Source: Amycolatopsis acididurans (lineage in GTDB: Bacteria; Actinomycetota; Actinomycetes; Mycobacteriales; Pseudonocardiaceae). Taken from it: a DNA stretch of 64,000 nt. The notes beneath the pieces are model-generated. The model ran no database searches. It was not told where the DNA came from and saw only the letters and a list, made by a program, of their open reading frames with translations. Of the stretch, positions 49,103 through 57,929 are shown piece after piece (within the stretch, counting starts at the first letter, position 1; each line of letters starts with the position of its first letter). A program made the position numbers and the translations under genes. The stretch spans positions 186,001 to 250,000 of the forward strand of contig NZ_JAAXLS010000006.1 of NCBI RefSeq assembly GCF_012328925.1, in the 5' to 3' direction.

Positions 49103-49755
49103 GCCCGGTCCGGGAGGCGCCGGGTGGCGGGCGCGTGGTGGAGGTGTCGCCGGAGCGGCTCGCGGGCTGGTTCGACCGCTTCGCCGCGCGCAACGACGGG
49201 ATCAGCGACACGCGCGAGGACGGCGAAACCGTCGTGGTGACGGGAAAGAACGGCACCACGGCGACCGTCGCCGTGCCGTTCCCGCCGTTGCAGGGTGCCG
49301 GGCCGCCGACCGTGCGGCTCTCGATCCACGCCAAGCAGCCGCGGCGGATCGGCCTGCTGCTGGTCCGGCTCGGGGCGCACAGCATCGGGATCGCCGAGAA
49401 CGGCAAGGTCGTGGTGTCCCGCACCGACCGCCACCACGTGCACGGCCGCTCGGCCGCCGGTGGCTGGTCGCAGCAGCGGTTCGCCCGGCGCCGCGAAGGG
49501 CAGGCGCGGCAGGCGCTGATCGATGTGGCCGACGACGCGCTGGACGTGCTCGGGCCGCATCTGGCGGAGCTGGACGCCGTCGTGCTCGGCGGGGACCGGC
49601 GGGCACTGGACGAACTGCGCCAGGACCACCGTCTCGATCCCATCTTTTCCCTTGCCCTGCCGAGGGTTCTCGATGTGCCGGAGCCGCGGCGGGCGGTGCT
49701 GGACGAGGCCGCCGAGCGGGCGCGTGCGGTGGAGATCGTGCTCCGGGATGGGTGA
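49099..49755 (+). CDS. acVLRF1-type peptidyl-tRNA hydrolase
   Basis: 218-residue actinobacterial Vms1/eRF1-like protein. The release-factor core contains RTDRHHVHGRSAAGGWSQQR with RFARRREGQA after it; Gln125 of the GGWSQQ motif is the likely catalytic residue. In the family these proteins cut peptidyl-tRNA on stalled large subunits (ribosome quality control). The GTG start overlaps the dgt stop. Its position beside an ABC-F protein, also a ribosome rescue-type factor, is notable. Confidence 0.82.
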   Translation: MSPVREAPGGGRVVEVSPERLAGWFDRFAARNDGISDTREDGETVVVTGKNGTTATVAVPFPPLQGAGPPTVRLSIHAKQPRRIGLLLVRLGAHSIGIAENGKVVVSRTDRHHVHGRSAAGGWSQQRFARRREGQARQALIDVADDALDVLGPHLAELDAVVLGGDRRALDELRQDHRLDPIFSLALPRVLDVPEPRRAVLDEAAERARAVEIVLRDG

Positions 49756-49795
49756 ACCCGGTCACCGCGGCGGAAAACCCCTGGACGACGGTTTG

Positions 49796-49801
49796 TACAC
49801 T
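49796..49801 (+). promoter_or_regulatory. Candidate -10 box before the ABC-F leader
   Basis: TACACT fits a TANNNT -10 and lies six bases before the GTG of the short leader frame, the distance expected for a leaderless mRNA. The -35 region is not clear. Confidence 0.4.
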
Positions 49802-49807
49802 GGTGTC

Positions 49808-49828
49808 GTGGACGTATTGCTGGAGTAA
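49808..49828 (+). CDS. Possible 6-residue leader peptide
   Basis: GTG followed by five sense codons and TAA encodes MDVLLE. It lies 71 bp upstream of the ABC-F start and six bases after a -10-like box. GC-rich pairable sequence fills the space to the ABC-F gene. Short leader peptides control ABC-F antibiotic-resistance genes by ribosome stalling. The call rests only on position and spacing. Confidence 0.3.
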   Translation: MDVLLE

Positions 49829-49899
49829 TTCCGTGCCGGTCGCCTCGCGGCCGGTCTCGTCGAGTTGTCCACCTGCACCCCCTGCGTCCGGGAGTTTCC

Positions 49900-51528
49900 T
49901 TGATCACGGCCACCGGCCTCGAGCTGCGCGCCGGCTCGCGCATTCTGCTCGCCGACACCACCCTGCGCATTCAGCCGGGAGACCGCATCGGTCTCGTCGG
50001 CCGCAACGGCGCGGGCAAGACCACCACGCTGAAGGTGCTCGCCGGGGAGGGCCAGCCCTACGCCGGCGACGTCCGGCACGGCAGCGAACTCGGTTATCTG
50101 CCGCAGGATCCGCGCGAAGGTGATCTTTCGGTCACCGCGAAGGATCGCGTGCTGTCCGCGCGCGGGCTCGACGCGATGCTGCGCGACATGGAAAAAGCGC
50201 AAAGCGCGATGTCCGAACTCGTCGACGAGAACGCGCGGGACAAAGCGATCCGCCGTTATGGGCGGCTCGAGGAACGCTTTTCCGCGCTCGGCGGGTACGC
50301 GGCGGAGAGCGAAGCCGCGCGAATCTGCGCGAATCTCGGCCTCGCCGAGCGTGTTCTGGCACAACCGCTGAGCACTCTGTCCGGCGGGCAGCGGCGGCGC
50401 GTCGAACTCGCCCGGATTCTGTTCGCCGCGTCCGATGTGGGTGCTTCCGGTCGTTCCGACACGATTCTGTTGCTGGACGAACCGACCAACCACCTCGACG
50501 CCGACTCCATCAATTGGCTGCGCGGGTTCCTCAAGAATCACGAGGGCGGGCTCGTGGTGATCAGCCACGACGTCGAACTGCTCGACGAGGTCGTCAACAA
50601 GGTGTGGTTCCTCGACGCCACGCGCGGCGAACTCGACCTCTACAACATGAACTGGAAGCGCTATCTCGAAGCGCGCGCGACCGACGAGAAGCGCCGCCGC
50701 CGTGAGCGCGCGAACGCGGAGAAGAAGGCCGCCGCGCTGCAGCAGCAGGCCGCGAAACTGGGCGCGAAGGCCACCAAGGCCGTCGCCGCGAAGAACATGG
50801 CCCGCCGTGCCGAGCAGATGCTCGCCGGTCTCGACGGCGAGCGCCAGGCCGACAAGGTCGCGCACATCAAGTTCCCGGCTCCCGCGCCGTGCGGCCGCAC
50901 GCCGCTCACCGCCGAGGGACTGTCCAAATCGTACGGTTCGCTGGAGATCTTCACCGGGGTCGATCTCGCCATTGATCGCGGTTCAAAGGTCGTGGTGCTG
51001 GGCCTCAACGGCGCGGGAAAGACGACACTGCTGCGGTTGCTCGGCGGAATGGAGCGGCCGGACACCGGCGAGGTCCGCGAGGGCCACGGAATGCGCCTTG
51101 GCTACTACGCACAGGAGCACGAGACGCTCGATCACGATGCCTCGGTGTGGGAAAACATCCGCCACCTGGCGCCCGACACCGGCGCACAGGAACTGCGGAA
51201 CCTGCTCGGCTCGTTCCTGTTCAGCGGCGAGCAGCTCGAACAGCCGACCGGAACTCTGTCCGGTGGCGAGAAAACCCGGCTGGCGCTGGCCGGTCTGGTC
51301 TCCAGTGCGGCGAATGTCCTGTTGCTGGACGAACCGACCAACAACCTGGATCCGGCCAGCCGCGCGCAGGTTCTGGACGCGTTGCGCAGTTACGAGGGAG
51401 CGGTCGTGCTCGTTACTCACGACCCGGGCGCGGTCGAAGCACTCGAGCCGGAACGCGTGATCCTGCTTCCGGACGGCACGGAGGATCACTGGTCGTCCGA
51501 TTATCTTGAACTCGTCCAGTTGGCCTGA
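49900..51528 (+). CDS. ABC-F family ATPase (ribosome-associated)
   Basis: 542 residues with two ABC ATPase domains and no membrane segment. Walker A motifs GRNGAGKTT and GLNGAGKTT, signatures LSGGQRRR and LSGGEKTR, Walker B LLLDEPTNHLD and LLLDEPTNNLD. The linker between domains (about 255-330) is Lys/Arg/Ala-rich, as in factors that reach the ribosomal tRNA site. The start is TTG with GGAG five bases upstream. In mycobacteria this gene (Rv1473) is also followed by the small HTH protein found next here. Confidence 0.92.
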   Translation: MITATGLELRAGSRILLADTTLRIQPGDRIGLVGRNGAGKTTTLKVLAGEGQPYAGDVRHGSELGYLPQDPREGDLSVTAKDRVLSARGLDAMLRDMEKAQSAMSELVDENARDKAIRRYGRLEERFSALGGYAAESEAARICANLGLAERVLAQPLSTLSGGQRRRVELARILFAASDVGASGRSDTILLLDEPTNHLDADSINWLRGFLKNHEGGLVVISHDVELLDEVVNKVWFLDATRGELDLYNMNWKRYLEARATDEKRRRRERANAEKKAAALQQQAAKLGAKATKAVAAKNMARRAEQMLAGLDGERQADKVAHIKFPAPAPCGRTPLTAEGLSKSYGSLEIFTGVDLAIDRGSKVVVLGLNGAGKTTLLRLLGGMERPDTGEVREGHGMRLGYYAQEHETLDHDASVWENIRHLAPDTGAQELRNLLGSFLFSGEQLEQPTGTLSGGEKTRLALAGLVSSAANVLLLDEPTNNLDPASRAQVLDALRSYEGAVVLVTHDPGAVEALEPERVILLPDGTEDHWSSDYLELVQLA

Positions 51529-51580
51529 TCCGAACCGCCCTCACGTTGCTTAGTTGTTGTAGGCAACCACACCGTAATGG

Positions 51581-51592
51581 CCCAATATTGGG
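51581..51592. promoter_or_regulatory. 12-bp perfect palindrome upstream of the small HTH gene
   Basis: CCCAATATTGGG is a perfect palindrome with an AT-rich centre in a region that is otherwise AT-rich. It lies 115 bp before the HTH gene. It may be an operator for that protein or another regulator. Confidence 0.4.
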
Positions 51593-51707
51593 TCTCTGAG
51601 ACAGGTTTTTCGCTCGCCGTCTGGCATTCCGGCGTCCCGTGTTCGATCATTGCGAGTGCAGGGCCGCGCCAGGCCCCCAACACCTGTCTGGAGGAAGGCG
51701 GAACGAC

Positions 51708-51917
51708 GTGGCTGACCTGAAGAAGGGCGCGCGAATCACCGGAAACACGCGCGACAAGCTGGCCGCTGACCTGAAGAAGAAATACGAGAAGGGTGCGAGT
51801 ATTCGTGCTCTCGCGGAGTCGACCGGACGCTCGTACGGTTTTGTGCACCGCGTACTTTCCGAATCGGGTGTTCAGTTGCGGGGGCGCGGTGGCGCTACTC
51901 GCGTGAAGAAGAAGTAG
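51708..51917 (+). CDS. Small helix-turn-helix protein
   Basis: 69-residue basic protein with the HTH YEKGASIRALAESTGRSYGF and a Lys-rich C-terminus (TRVKKK). It matches the Rv1473A-like family, conserved and short in actinobacteria. The start is GTG 51708; a GGAGGA lies about 11-13 bases upstream. The final 23 bases overlap the convergent glycosyltransferase gene. Probable DNA-binding protein with unknown targets. Confidence 0.85.
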   Translation: MADLKKGARITGNTRDKLAADLKKKYEKGASIRALAESTGRSYGFVHRVLSESGVQLRGRGGATRVKKK

Positions 51918-53190
51918 TACCAATAGGAGTTTTTGTCTCCGCACGGCGAAAACACAACATCGCACCGAGCAGCACGAGTGGGTACACCAGATATCCGTAG
52001 CGCGTGGCGGGCGTGAGTATGGTGAACGCTCCGAGCCCGACGGCGACCCGCAGCATCGCGTCCGAACCTGTGGTGGGGGGCCTGCGCAGCAACCAGGCCA
52101 GGATCGCGGTCGCGGCGGCGCCGAGGAGCGCGAACGCGACGGCCTTCCCGGCCGGTCCCGTACTCGCTATGAGGTAGCCCGGCAGTGGGCTGGCCGCCGG
52201 CGAGGTGACCACCCCGAGCCCCGCCGGGAAGCGGATCACGTGCTCGACGAACGCGCTGGGGTCCACCAGCAGTACGGGGATGTTGACGATCGCACCGGCC
52301 GTCACGAGTGTGGCCAGGAAGCGGGCGAGCGCCCGCCGGCCGAGCCGCGCTGCCACCAGCGCGGCCAGCACCACGGCGGCCGGTGCGACGATCAGTTTCG
52401 CGCTCACGACGAGGGCGAGCACGATCGCCGAGGACACCGGCCGATCGCGCGCCGCCAGCGCGCCGGCGACCAGCAGCAAGCCGACGATCGCGAGATCGGG
52501 CCCGGCGACGGACCAGGTCAACGCGGTCAGCGGGCAGGCCACCGCGAGTTGGGCGGTGAGTACCGGAATCCGTGGCGAGCCCATGAGCTTCCACGTGATC
52601 CACACGCAGACGGTCGCGGTCAGCGCGAAAACCAGCCGCGCGTCGGTCAGCGCGTCGGCCACCGGCGTGCCGCCGAACAATGCCCGCGGCAGGCCGAACA
52701 ACGCCATGACCGGGCCGTAGGGCGTGTAGTCGTTGACCTCGGGCGGGCGGCCGAGCGCGGTTATGTCCACATAGGGCGTTCCGTGGTGCACCAGCAGGCT
52801 CGCGGACCGCTCGATCACCCACACTTCGGGCTGCGCGCTCCACGAGTACGGCGTGATCAGCCAGTCGACGCCGGTCAGCCGGCGCACGACCAGGAAGGCC
52901 AGCGGCACCAGCATCGCGAAGACGCCGACCGCGGCCATCCCGAGCCAGCGCGACCGCCACCAGCCCGTGCGTGCACGCTGGGTGAGCAGCCACGCACTGT
53001 GCAGCGCGGCGAACCCGTATCCCGCGCTCGCGAAGGCGCCCCACATCCGGAATCCGTAAAACTCCGAGGTGAGCGCGGCCGCGACCGCGTAACCTGCGCA
53101 GGCCAGGTAAATGGCCAGATCCAGCGCCCGCGGGGAGGTGGCCGGTCGCCGGGTGCGGGCGCGGGTGGAGGTTGACGCGTCGACACCCAT
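51895..53190 (-). CDS. GT-C/GT87-like membrane glycosyltransferase
   Basis: 431-residue membrane protein with about ten hydrophobic segments. A motif PYVDITALGRPPEVNDYTPYGPV in the first large loop (residues about 135-160, aspartates visible) is like GT87/ArnT-type polyprenyl-phosphate-mannose transferases. The C-terminus ends TSSSRE. The start at 53190 gives a complete GT-C layout; a ribosome site is not evident. It may add a mannose or arabinose to a cell-wall lipid or glycan. The gene is convergent with, and overlaps by 23 bp, the small HTH gene. Confidence 0.75.
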   Translation of the reverse strand: MGVDASTSTRARTRRPATSPRALDLAIYLACAGYAVAAALTSEFYGFRMWGAFASAGYGFAALHSAWLLTQRARTGWWRSRWLGMAAVGVFAMLVPLAFLVVRRLTGVDWLITPYSWSAQPEVWVIERSASLLVHHGTPYVDITALGRPPEVNDYTPYGPVMALFGLPRALFGGTPVADALTDARLVFALTATVCVWITWKLMGSPRIPVLTAQLAVACPLTALTWSVAGPDLAIVGLLLVAGALAARDRPVSSAIVLALVVSAKLIVAPAAVVLAALVAARLGRRALARFLATLVTAGAIVNIPVLLVDPSAFVEHVIRFPAGLGVVTSPAASPLPGYLIASTGPAGKAVAFALLGAAATAILAWLLRRPPTTGSDAMLRVAVGLGAFTILTPATRYGYLVYPLVLLGAMLCFRRAETKTPIGTTSSSRE

Positions 53191-53331
53191 GGGACGCAAG
53201 ATTACCGGGGTGTTCTCCGGTGGCGGAAAATGTCCGGTGCGGTTCGGGAAGCTTCTCTTACGACCCGGCGTTGTCCAGGTCATCTGTGACTTGAACTTTG
53301 AGTAATGTAGAGCTTTGGGGTGGGAGGGTTC

Positions 53332-55197
53332 GTGGACAACACGTGGGCGTTGCTGAGTTCGGCGATGCGCGGGCAGGACACACCGAAGGGCCTGACGCCG
53401 GGCACCGTGCGGCGGGTCGCCCGGTTCGCCCGGCCGTACTGGCGCGGCCTGGCCGTCTTCCTGGTGCTGACCGTGGTGTCGGCGGTGATCGCGGTGACCA
53501 CGCCGCTGCTCGCGGGCAAGGTGGTCGACGCGATCGTCGCGCGCCACGGCGCGGGCATCGTGATATTGCTGGCGATCGTGGTCGCCGTGCTCGCCGTCGC
53601 CGACGCCGGGTTCGGGCTCGTCGAGCGGTGGCTGTCCGCTCGCATCGGGGAGGGCCTGATCCTCGATCTGCGGCGCGCGGTGTTCGAGCACGTGCAGCGG
53701 ATGCCCGTCGCCTTCTTCACCCGCACCCGCACCGGCGCGCTGGTGAGCAGGCTGAACAACGACGTCATCGGCGCGCAGCGCACCTTCACCGCGACACTGT
53801 CCGGGCTGGTCACCAACGTGATCCAGCTGGTGCTCTCGCTCGCGGTGATGATGACGCTGTCCTGGCAGGTGACCGCGCTCGCGCTGGTGCTGCTGCCGGT
53901 GTTCGTGCTGCCCGCGCGGCGGATGGGGCGCAGGATGGCGAGCCTGCAGCGGGAGTCCGCGCAGCTCAACGCCGGGATGACCACACAGATGACCGAGCGG
54001 TTCTCCGCGCCGGGCGCGACGCTGGTGAAGCTGTTCGGGCGGCCGAAGCTGGAGGCCGACGAGTTCGGTGCGCGCGCGGGCCGGGTGCGTGACATCGGGG
54101 TGCGCACCGCGATGCTGACCCGCTGGTTCATGACGAGCCTGACCCTGGTCTCGGCGCTCGCGCAGGCGCTGGTGTACGGGCTCGGCGGGTATCTCGCGAT
54201 CCGCGGGCAGCTGGAGCCGGGCACGGTCGTGGCGCTCGCGTTGCTGCTGACCAGGCTCTACACCCCGCTGACCGCGCTGGCCAACGTGCGGGTGGACGTG
54301 ATGACCGCGCTGGTGTCGTTCGAGCGGGTCTTCGAGGTGCTCGACCTCAAGCCCATGATCACCGAGAAGCCGGACGCGCGCGCCGTGCCCGACGGCGGGG
54401 TTTCGGTGGAGTTCTCCGACGTGCGCTTCAGCTACCCGGCGGCCGAGAAGTTCTCGCTCGCGTCACTGGAAGATGTGTCCACTTTGGATGGCCGGGGTGG
54501 GGACGAGGTGCTGCACGGGATCAGCTTCCGTGCCGAGCCGGGCCAGATGGTCGCATTGGTCGGTTCCTCGGGTGCCGGGAAGTCGACGATCGCCTCGCTG
54601 CTGCCGAGGCTCTACGACGCCGATTCCGGTGCGGTGCGGCTGTCCGATGTGGACGTCCGCGATCTGTCGTTCGAGTCGATCCGGTCGGCGGTGGGTGTGG
54701 TGACGCAGGACGGGCACCTGTTCCACGACACGATCCGGGCGAACCTGGAGTACGCGCGGCCGGGCGCCGGCGAGGACGAGATCTGGGACGCGCTGGAGCG
54801 GTCGCGGCTGGCGGAGCTGGTGCGGTCACTGCCGGACGGGCTGGACACGCTGGTGGGGGAGCGTGGATACCGGCTGTCCGGCGGTGAGCGGCAGCGGCTG
54901 ACGATCGCGCGGCTGCTGCTGGCCCAGTCGAGGGTGATCGTGCTGGACGAGGCGACGGCGCACCTGGACTCGGAGTCCGAAGCGGCGGTCGGGGAGGCGC
55001 TGACCCACGCGCTGGCCGGGCGCACCGCGCTGGTGATCGCGCACCGCTTGTCCACGGTGCGGGCGGCGGACCAGATCCTGGTGATCGAGGCGGGCCGCGT
55101 CGTGGAGCACGGCACGCACGAGGAACTGCTCGCCGCCGGCGGCCGGTATGCGGAGCTCTACCACACCCAGTTCGCGGAGGAGCCCGCCGCGGCCTGA
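53332..55197 (+). CDS. ABC exporter (fused permease-ATPase)
   Basis: 621 residues: a six-helix ABC membrane domain (about 25-310) followed by an ATPase. Walker A is VGSSGAGKSTIASL, signature RLSGGERQRLTIARLLL, Walker B VIVLDEATAHLDSESE, and H-loop LVIAHRLSTV. It resembles half-size lipid/drug exporters that work as homo- or heterodimers; no partner is adjacent. GTG 53332 with GGGAGGG upstream is preferred over GTG 53320. An insert before the ATPase (FSLASLEDVSTLDGRGG) is unusual. Confidence 0.9.
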   Translation: MDNTWALLSSAMRGQDTPKGLTPGTVRRVARFARPYWRGLAVFLVLTVVSAVIAVTTPLLAGKVVDAIVARHGAGIVILLAIVVAVLAVADAGFGLVERWLSARIGEGLILDLRRAVFEHVQRMPVAFFTRTRTGALVSRLNNDVIGAQRTFTATLSGLVTNVIQLVLSLAVMMTLSWQVTALALVLLPVFVLPARRMGRRMASLQRESAQLNAGMTTQMTERFSAPGATLVKLFGRPKLEADEFGARAGRVRDIGVRTAMLTRWFMTSLTLVSALAQALVYGLGGYLAIRGQLEPGTVVALALLLTRLYTPLTALANVRVDVMTALVSFERVFEVLDLKPMITEKPDARAVPDGGVSVEFSDVRFSYPAAEKFSLASLEDVSTLDGRGGDEVLHGISFRAEPGQMVALVGSSGAGKSTIASLLPRLYDADSGAVRLSDVDVRDLSFESIRSAVGVVTQDGHLFHDTIRANLEYARPGAGEDEIWDALERSRLAELVRSLPDGLDTLVGERGYRLSGGERQRLTIARLLLAQSRVIVLDEATAHLDSESEAAVGEALTHALAGRTALVIAHRLSTVRAADQILVIEAGRVVEHGTHEELLAAGGRYAELYHTQFAEEPAAA

Positions 55198-55203
55198 GGC
55201 GGC

Positions 55204-55905
55204 TCAGCGCAGCGCCGGAACGCGCGGCAGATAGCGCTCGAACAGTGCCGCGTTGGCCTCGTCGCCGCCGGAGACGTTGGAGCTGCGCCAGAGCGGGACG
55301 TCGAAGTCGGCCATCGTGCCGAGCTGGGCCAGAACGCAGTTCCACAGGAAGGCGTTGAGCACCGTCGACAGCGCGGCGGTGCGCGGCGCGTCCGGCGGGA
55401 AGCTCGCGTCGCCCGGCCGCACGCCCGTGTCGAGCACGACGTCGGCCTGCTCGGGCAGCGTGCTCGCCGCGCGGCGCGGTGCCTCGGTGGCCGAGGCACG
55501 GGAGGTCACGGCGAGCACCGGCGTCCCGGCCGCGCAGGCGGCCATCGCCAGTTCGACGGGGTAGGGGTTCACGCCCGAGGTCGAGAAGACGACCAGCACG
55601 TCGCGGGGCGTGAGTGCGTCGCCGAGTACCTCCGCCGCCAGGCCACTGCGCCGCTCCGCACCGGTACTGGCTCGCGCGCCGTGCAGCGGCAGCAGCTCCG
55701 GGTGGTACAGCGGGTACACACAGGCCAGCCCGCCCGCCCGGTAGAACGTCTCGGCGACCGCCGCGAGCGAGTGGCCCGCACCGGCGGTATAGACCAGTCC
55801 GTCCGCGCGCACGCAGGCGAGCACGAGCTCCGCGGCCTGCCGGATTTCCGTGCCATTGCCCGTTTCGGCGTCTCGTATCGCCCGCGTCACCAGGTCCCCG
55901 ATCAC
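55204..55905 (-). CDS. SIS-domain protein (UPF0309-like)
   Basis: 233-residue sugar isomerase-fold protein: YTAGAGHSLAAVAETFYRAGG and VLVVFSTSGVNPYPVELA are sugar-phosphate loops. Family members of the UPF0309 type are uncharacterised but resemble N-acetylmuramic/sialic acid phosphosugar enzymes. It stops six bases after the end of the convergent ABC exporter and is divergent from the hydrolase. Sugar is unknown. Confidence 0.82.
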   Translation of the reverse strand: MIGDLVTRAIRDAETGNGTEIRQAAELVLACVRADGLVYTAGAGHSLAAVAETFYRAGGLACVYPLYHPELLPLHGARASTGAERRSGLAAEVLGDALTPRDVLVVFSTSGVNPYPVELAMAACAAGTPVLAVTSRASATEAPRRAASTLPEQADVVLDTGVRPGDASFPPDAPRTAALSTVLNAFLWNCVLAQLGTMADFDVPLWRSSNVSGGDEANAALFERYLPRVPALR

Positions 55906-55955
55906 CTGAGCGACCCTATCGGGAAGAAACCGCGCGCGGGTGCGTTGATCAGGAT

Positions 55956-56636
55956 GTGACCGATCCGCGACCGAGCCTGACCACGTGGGCGGCGCAGGGC
56001 CCCGTCCGCGCCGTGACGCTGGTGCTGCATGGCGGCGCCGAAGCCGGTCTCTCCCAGGTGCGCCCCTGGGGGCTGGCCTACCTGCGCATGGTGCCCATCG
56101 CCCGCGCGCTCCACGGGGCCGTCGCTCCGCACGGCGTCGAGGTCCGGCTGCTGCGCAACCGCGTCCGCGGCTGGAACGCCCCCACCATGCACCCGGTCGC
56201 CGACGCCCGGTGGGCGCTGGAGCGCATTCACGCCGAACGCCCCGGCCTGCCGGTCTTCCTCGTCGGGCACTCGATGGGCGGCCGCGTCGCGCTGCGGGTC
56301 GCCGACGATCCGGCCGTCACCGCCGTCTGCGCCCTCGCCCCGTGGACCCCGGCGGGCGAACCGGTCGAACCGGTCAAGGAGCGCTCCGTCGTCATCGCGC
56401 ACGGCACCCTCGACCGCATCACCAGCCCCGCCGAGTCCTATGCCTTCGCCGACCGCGCACAGCACCTCGCCGCCCGGATCGCCCGTTTCGAGCTGATGTC
56501 CGAGGCGCACGCCATGCTTCTGCGGCCCGGCGTGTGGAACGCCCTCGTCCGCGAGTTCGGTCTGGACGCCGCCGGGGTGCGCCCGCTCACAGCCTGGGAG
56601 ACCCCACCCGACCAGCGGCTACGCCTTCCGCGCTGA
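55956..56636 (+). CDS. Alpha/beta hydrolase
   Basis: 226-residue hydrolase with nucleophile Ser in GHSMGGRVAL, a catalytic Asp in HGTLDRIT and His in SEAHAML. The GTG at 55956 gives the expected start of the fold; longer upstream frames are GC-rich non-homologous sequence. Substrate unknown, though the family includes lipid and ester hydrolases. Confidence 0.8.
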   Translation: MTDPRPSLTTWAAQGPVRAVTLVLHGGAEAGLSQVRPWGLAYLRMVPIARALHGAVAPHGVEVRLLRNRVRGWNAPTMHPVADARWALERIHAERPGLPVFLVGHSMGGRVALRVADDPAVTAVCALAPWTPAGEPVEPVKERSVVIAHGTLDRITSPAESYAFADRAQHLAARIARFELMSEAHAMLLRPGVWNALVREFGLDAAGVRPLTAWETPPDQRLRLPR

Positions 56637-56731
56637 TCGCGCACAACCCTTTCGGGGTGCTAACCGTCCTTATCGTGGAGGTTTGCGGTTCACTAGGGGC
56701 CGCACACCAGTGATCGGGAACGGTGGAGACG

Positions 56732-57880
56732 ATGACCTACGGCGGCGACTACCCCTCGCGTCCGCGCGGGCCACGCCAGCACCAGCAAGCACAGATGATG
56801 CCGCTGCCCGGCAGGCCGGCGCCGCAGGGCACCAGAGCGATGCCCGCGCAGCCGCCGCAGGGCCCGCCCCCGCGGCGCCTCGGCGACGGGGAGTATCCGC
56901 AGCCGCCGCGGCCCCGCCGCAAGCGCAAGTTCGGCATCGGCAAGATCCTGCTCTCTCTCGTACTCGCCTTCGTGGTGTTCCTCGTCGCCGTGTGGATCTA
57001 CCTGGACAGCTCGATCAACCGGGTTCAGGCGCTCGCCGACTACAGCGGCCGCCCTGCCGCGGCCTCCGGCACGAACTGGCTGGTCATCGGCTCGGACAGC
57101 CGGGACGGGCTGACCCCGCAGCAGGAGCAGCAGCTCTCCACCGGGGACAGCGCGGCCGCGGGCACCGGTTCGCGCACCGACACGATCATGATCGCGCACC
57201 TGACCGACAACTCCACCAAGCCGACCCTGCTCAGCCTGCCGCGCGACTCGGAGGTCTCGATTCCCGGCCACGGCAAGGGAAAGATCAACTCCGCGTTCAC
57301 GCTGGGCGGTCCGACGCTGCTGGTGAAGACCGTCGAACAGGCCACCGGGCTGCGCATCGACCACTACGCCGAGATCGGCTTCGGCGGCTTCGCCAACATC
57401 GTCGACGCCATCGGCGGGGTCGACATGTGCATTCCGAAGGCAATGCACGACGACTACACCAACATCAGCATCCCGGCGGGCTGCCAGACCCTCGACGGGC
57501 CGCACGCGCTCGGCTTCGTGCGGATGCGGCACAGCGATGCGACCCCGCGCTCGGACCTCGACCGGGTGGAGAACCAGCGCAAGTTCATCGGTGCGCTGGC
57601 CAGCCAGATCGCCTCGCCCGGCGTGCTGCTCAACCCGTTCCACTTCTTCCCGCTGCTGTCCTCGGCGCCCGACGCGCTGACCATGGACTCCGGCGACCAC
57701 CTGCAGAACCTGCTGGCGCTCGCCTGGTCGATGCGCGGCATTTCCAGCGGCGGCGTGGTCACCACGACCGTTCCCGTCACCTCGGCGTCGGCGGAGAACT
57801 GGGACAAGACCAAGTCGAAGCAGCTTTTCGACTCGCTGCGTAACGACTCGCCGATCCCGGACAACGTCATCAGCAACTAG
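56732..57880 (+). CDS. LytR-CpsA-Psr family ligase
   Basis: 382-residue membrane-anchored enzyme (start GTG 56723 would add three residues). A Pro/Gln/Arg-rich cytoplasmic tail (about 1-65), one membrane helix (ILLSLVLAFVVFLVAVWIYL), and an LCP domain with RTDTIMIAHL and LLSLPRDSEVSIPGH, GKINSAFTLGG and FVRMRHSD. LCP enzymes attach cell-wall polymers from polyprenyl-diphosphate to peptidoglycan; in actinobacteria, arabinogalactan-type polymers. GGTGGAG precedes the ATG. Confidence 0.92.
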   Translation: MTYGGDYPSRPRGPRQHQQAQMMPLPGRPAPQGTRAMPAQPPQGPPPRRLGDGEYPQPPRPRRKRKFGIGKILLSLVLAFVVFLVAVWIYLDSSINRVQALADYSGRPAAASGTNWLVIGSDSRDGLTPQQEQQLSTGDSAAAGTGSRTDTIMIAHLTDNSTKPTLLSLPRDSEVSIPGHGKGKINSAFTLGGPTLLVKTVEQATGLRIDHYAEIGFGGFANIVDAIGGVDMCIPKAMHDDYTNISIPAGCQTLDGPHALGFVRMRHSDATPRSDLDRVENQRKFIGALASQIASPGVLLNPFHFFPLLSSAPDALTMDSGDHLQNLLALAWSMRGISSGGVVTTTVPVTSASAENWDKTKSKQLFDSLRNDSPIPDNVISN

Positions 57881-57906
57881 GACCGCCGATCACGAGAAAA
57901 GCCGAT

Positions 57907-57928
57907 GCGCGGGACCTCGTGCCCGCGC
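57907..57928. terminator. Short GC-rich hairpin after the LCP gene
   Basis: Perfect 7-bp arms GCGCGGG (57907-57913) and CCCGCGC (57922-57928) close an 8-base loop. It lies 26 bp after the LCP stop and just before the GNAT start, with no T-run. It could be a weak terminator or hold back GNAT translation. Confidence 0.45.
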
Positions 57929-57929
57929 G

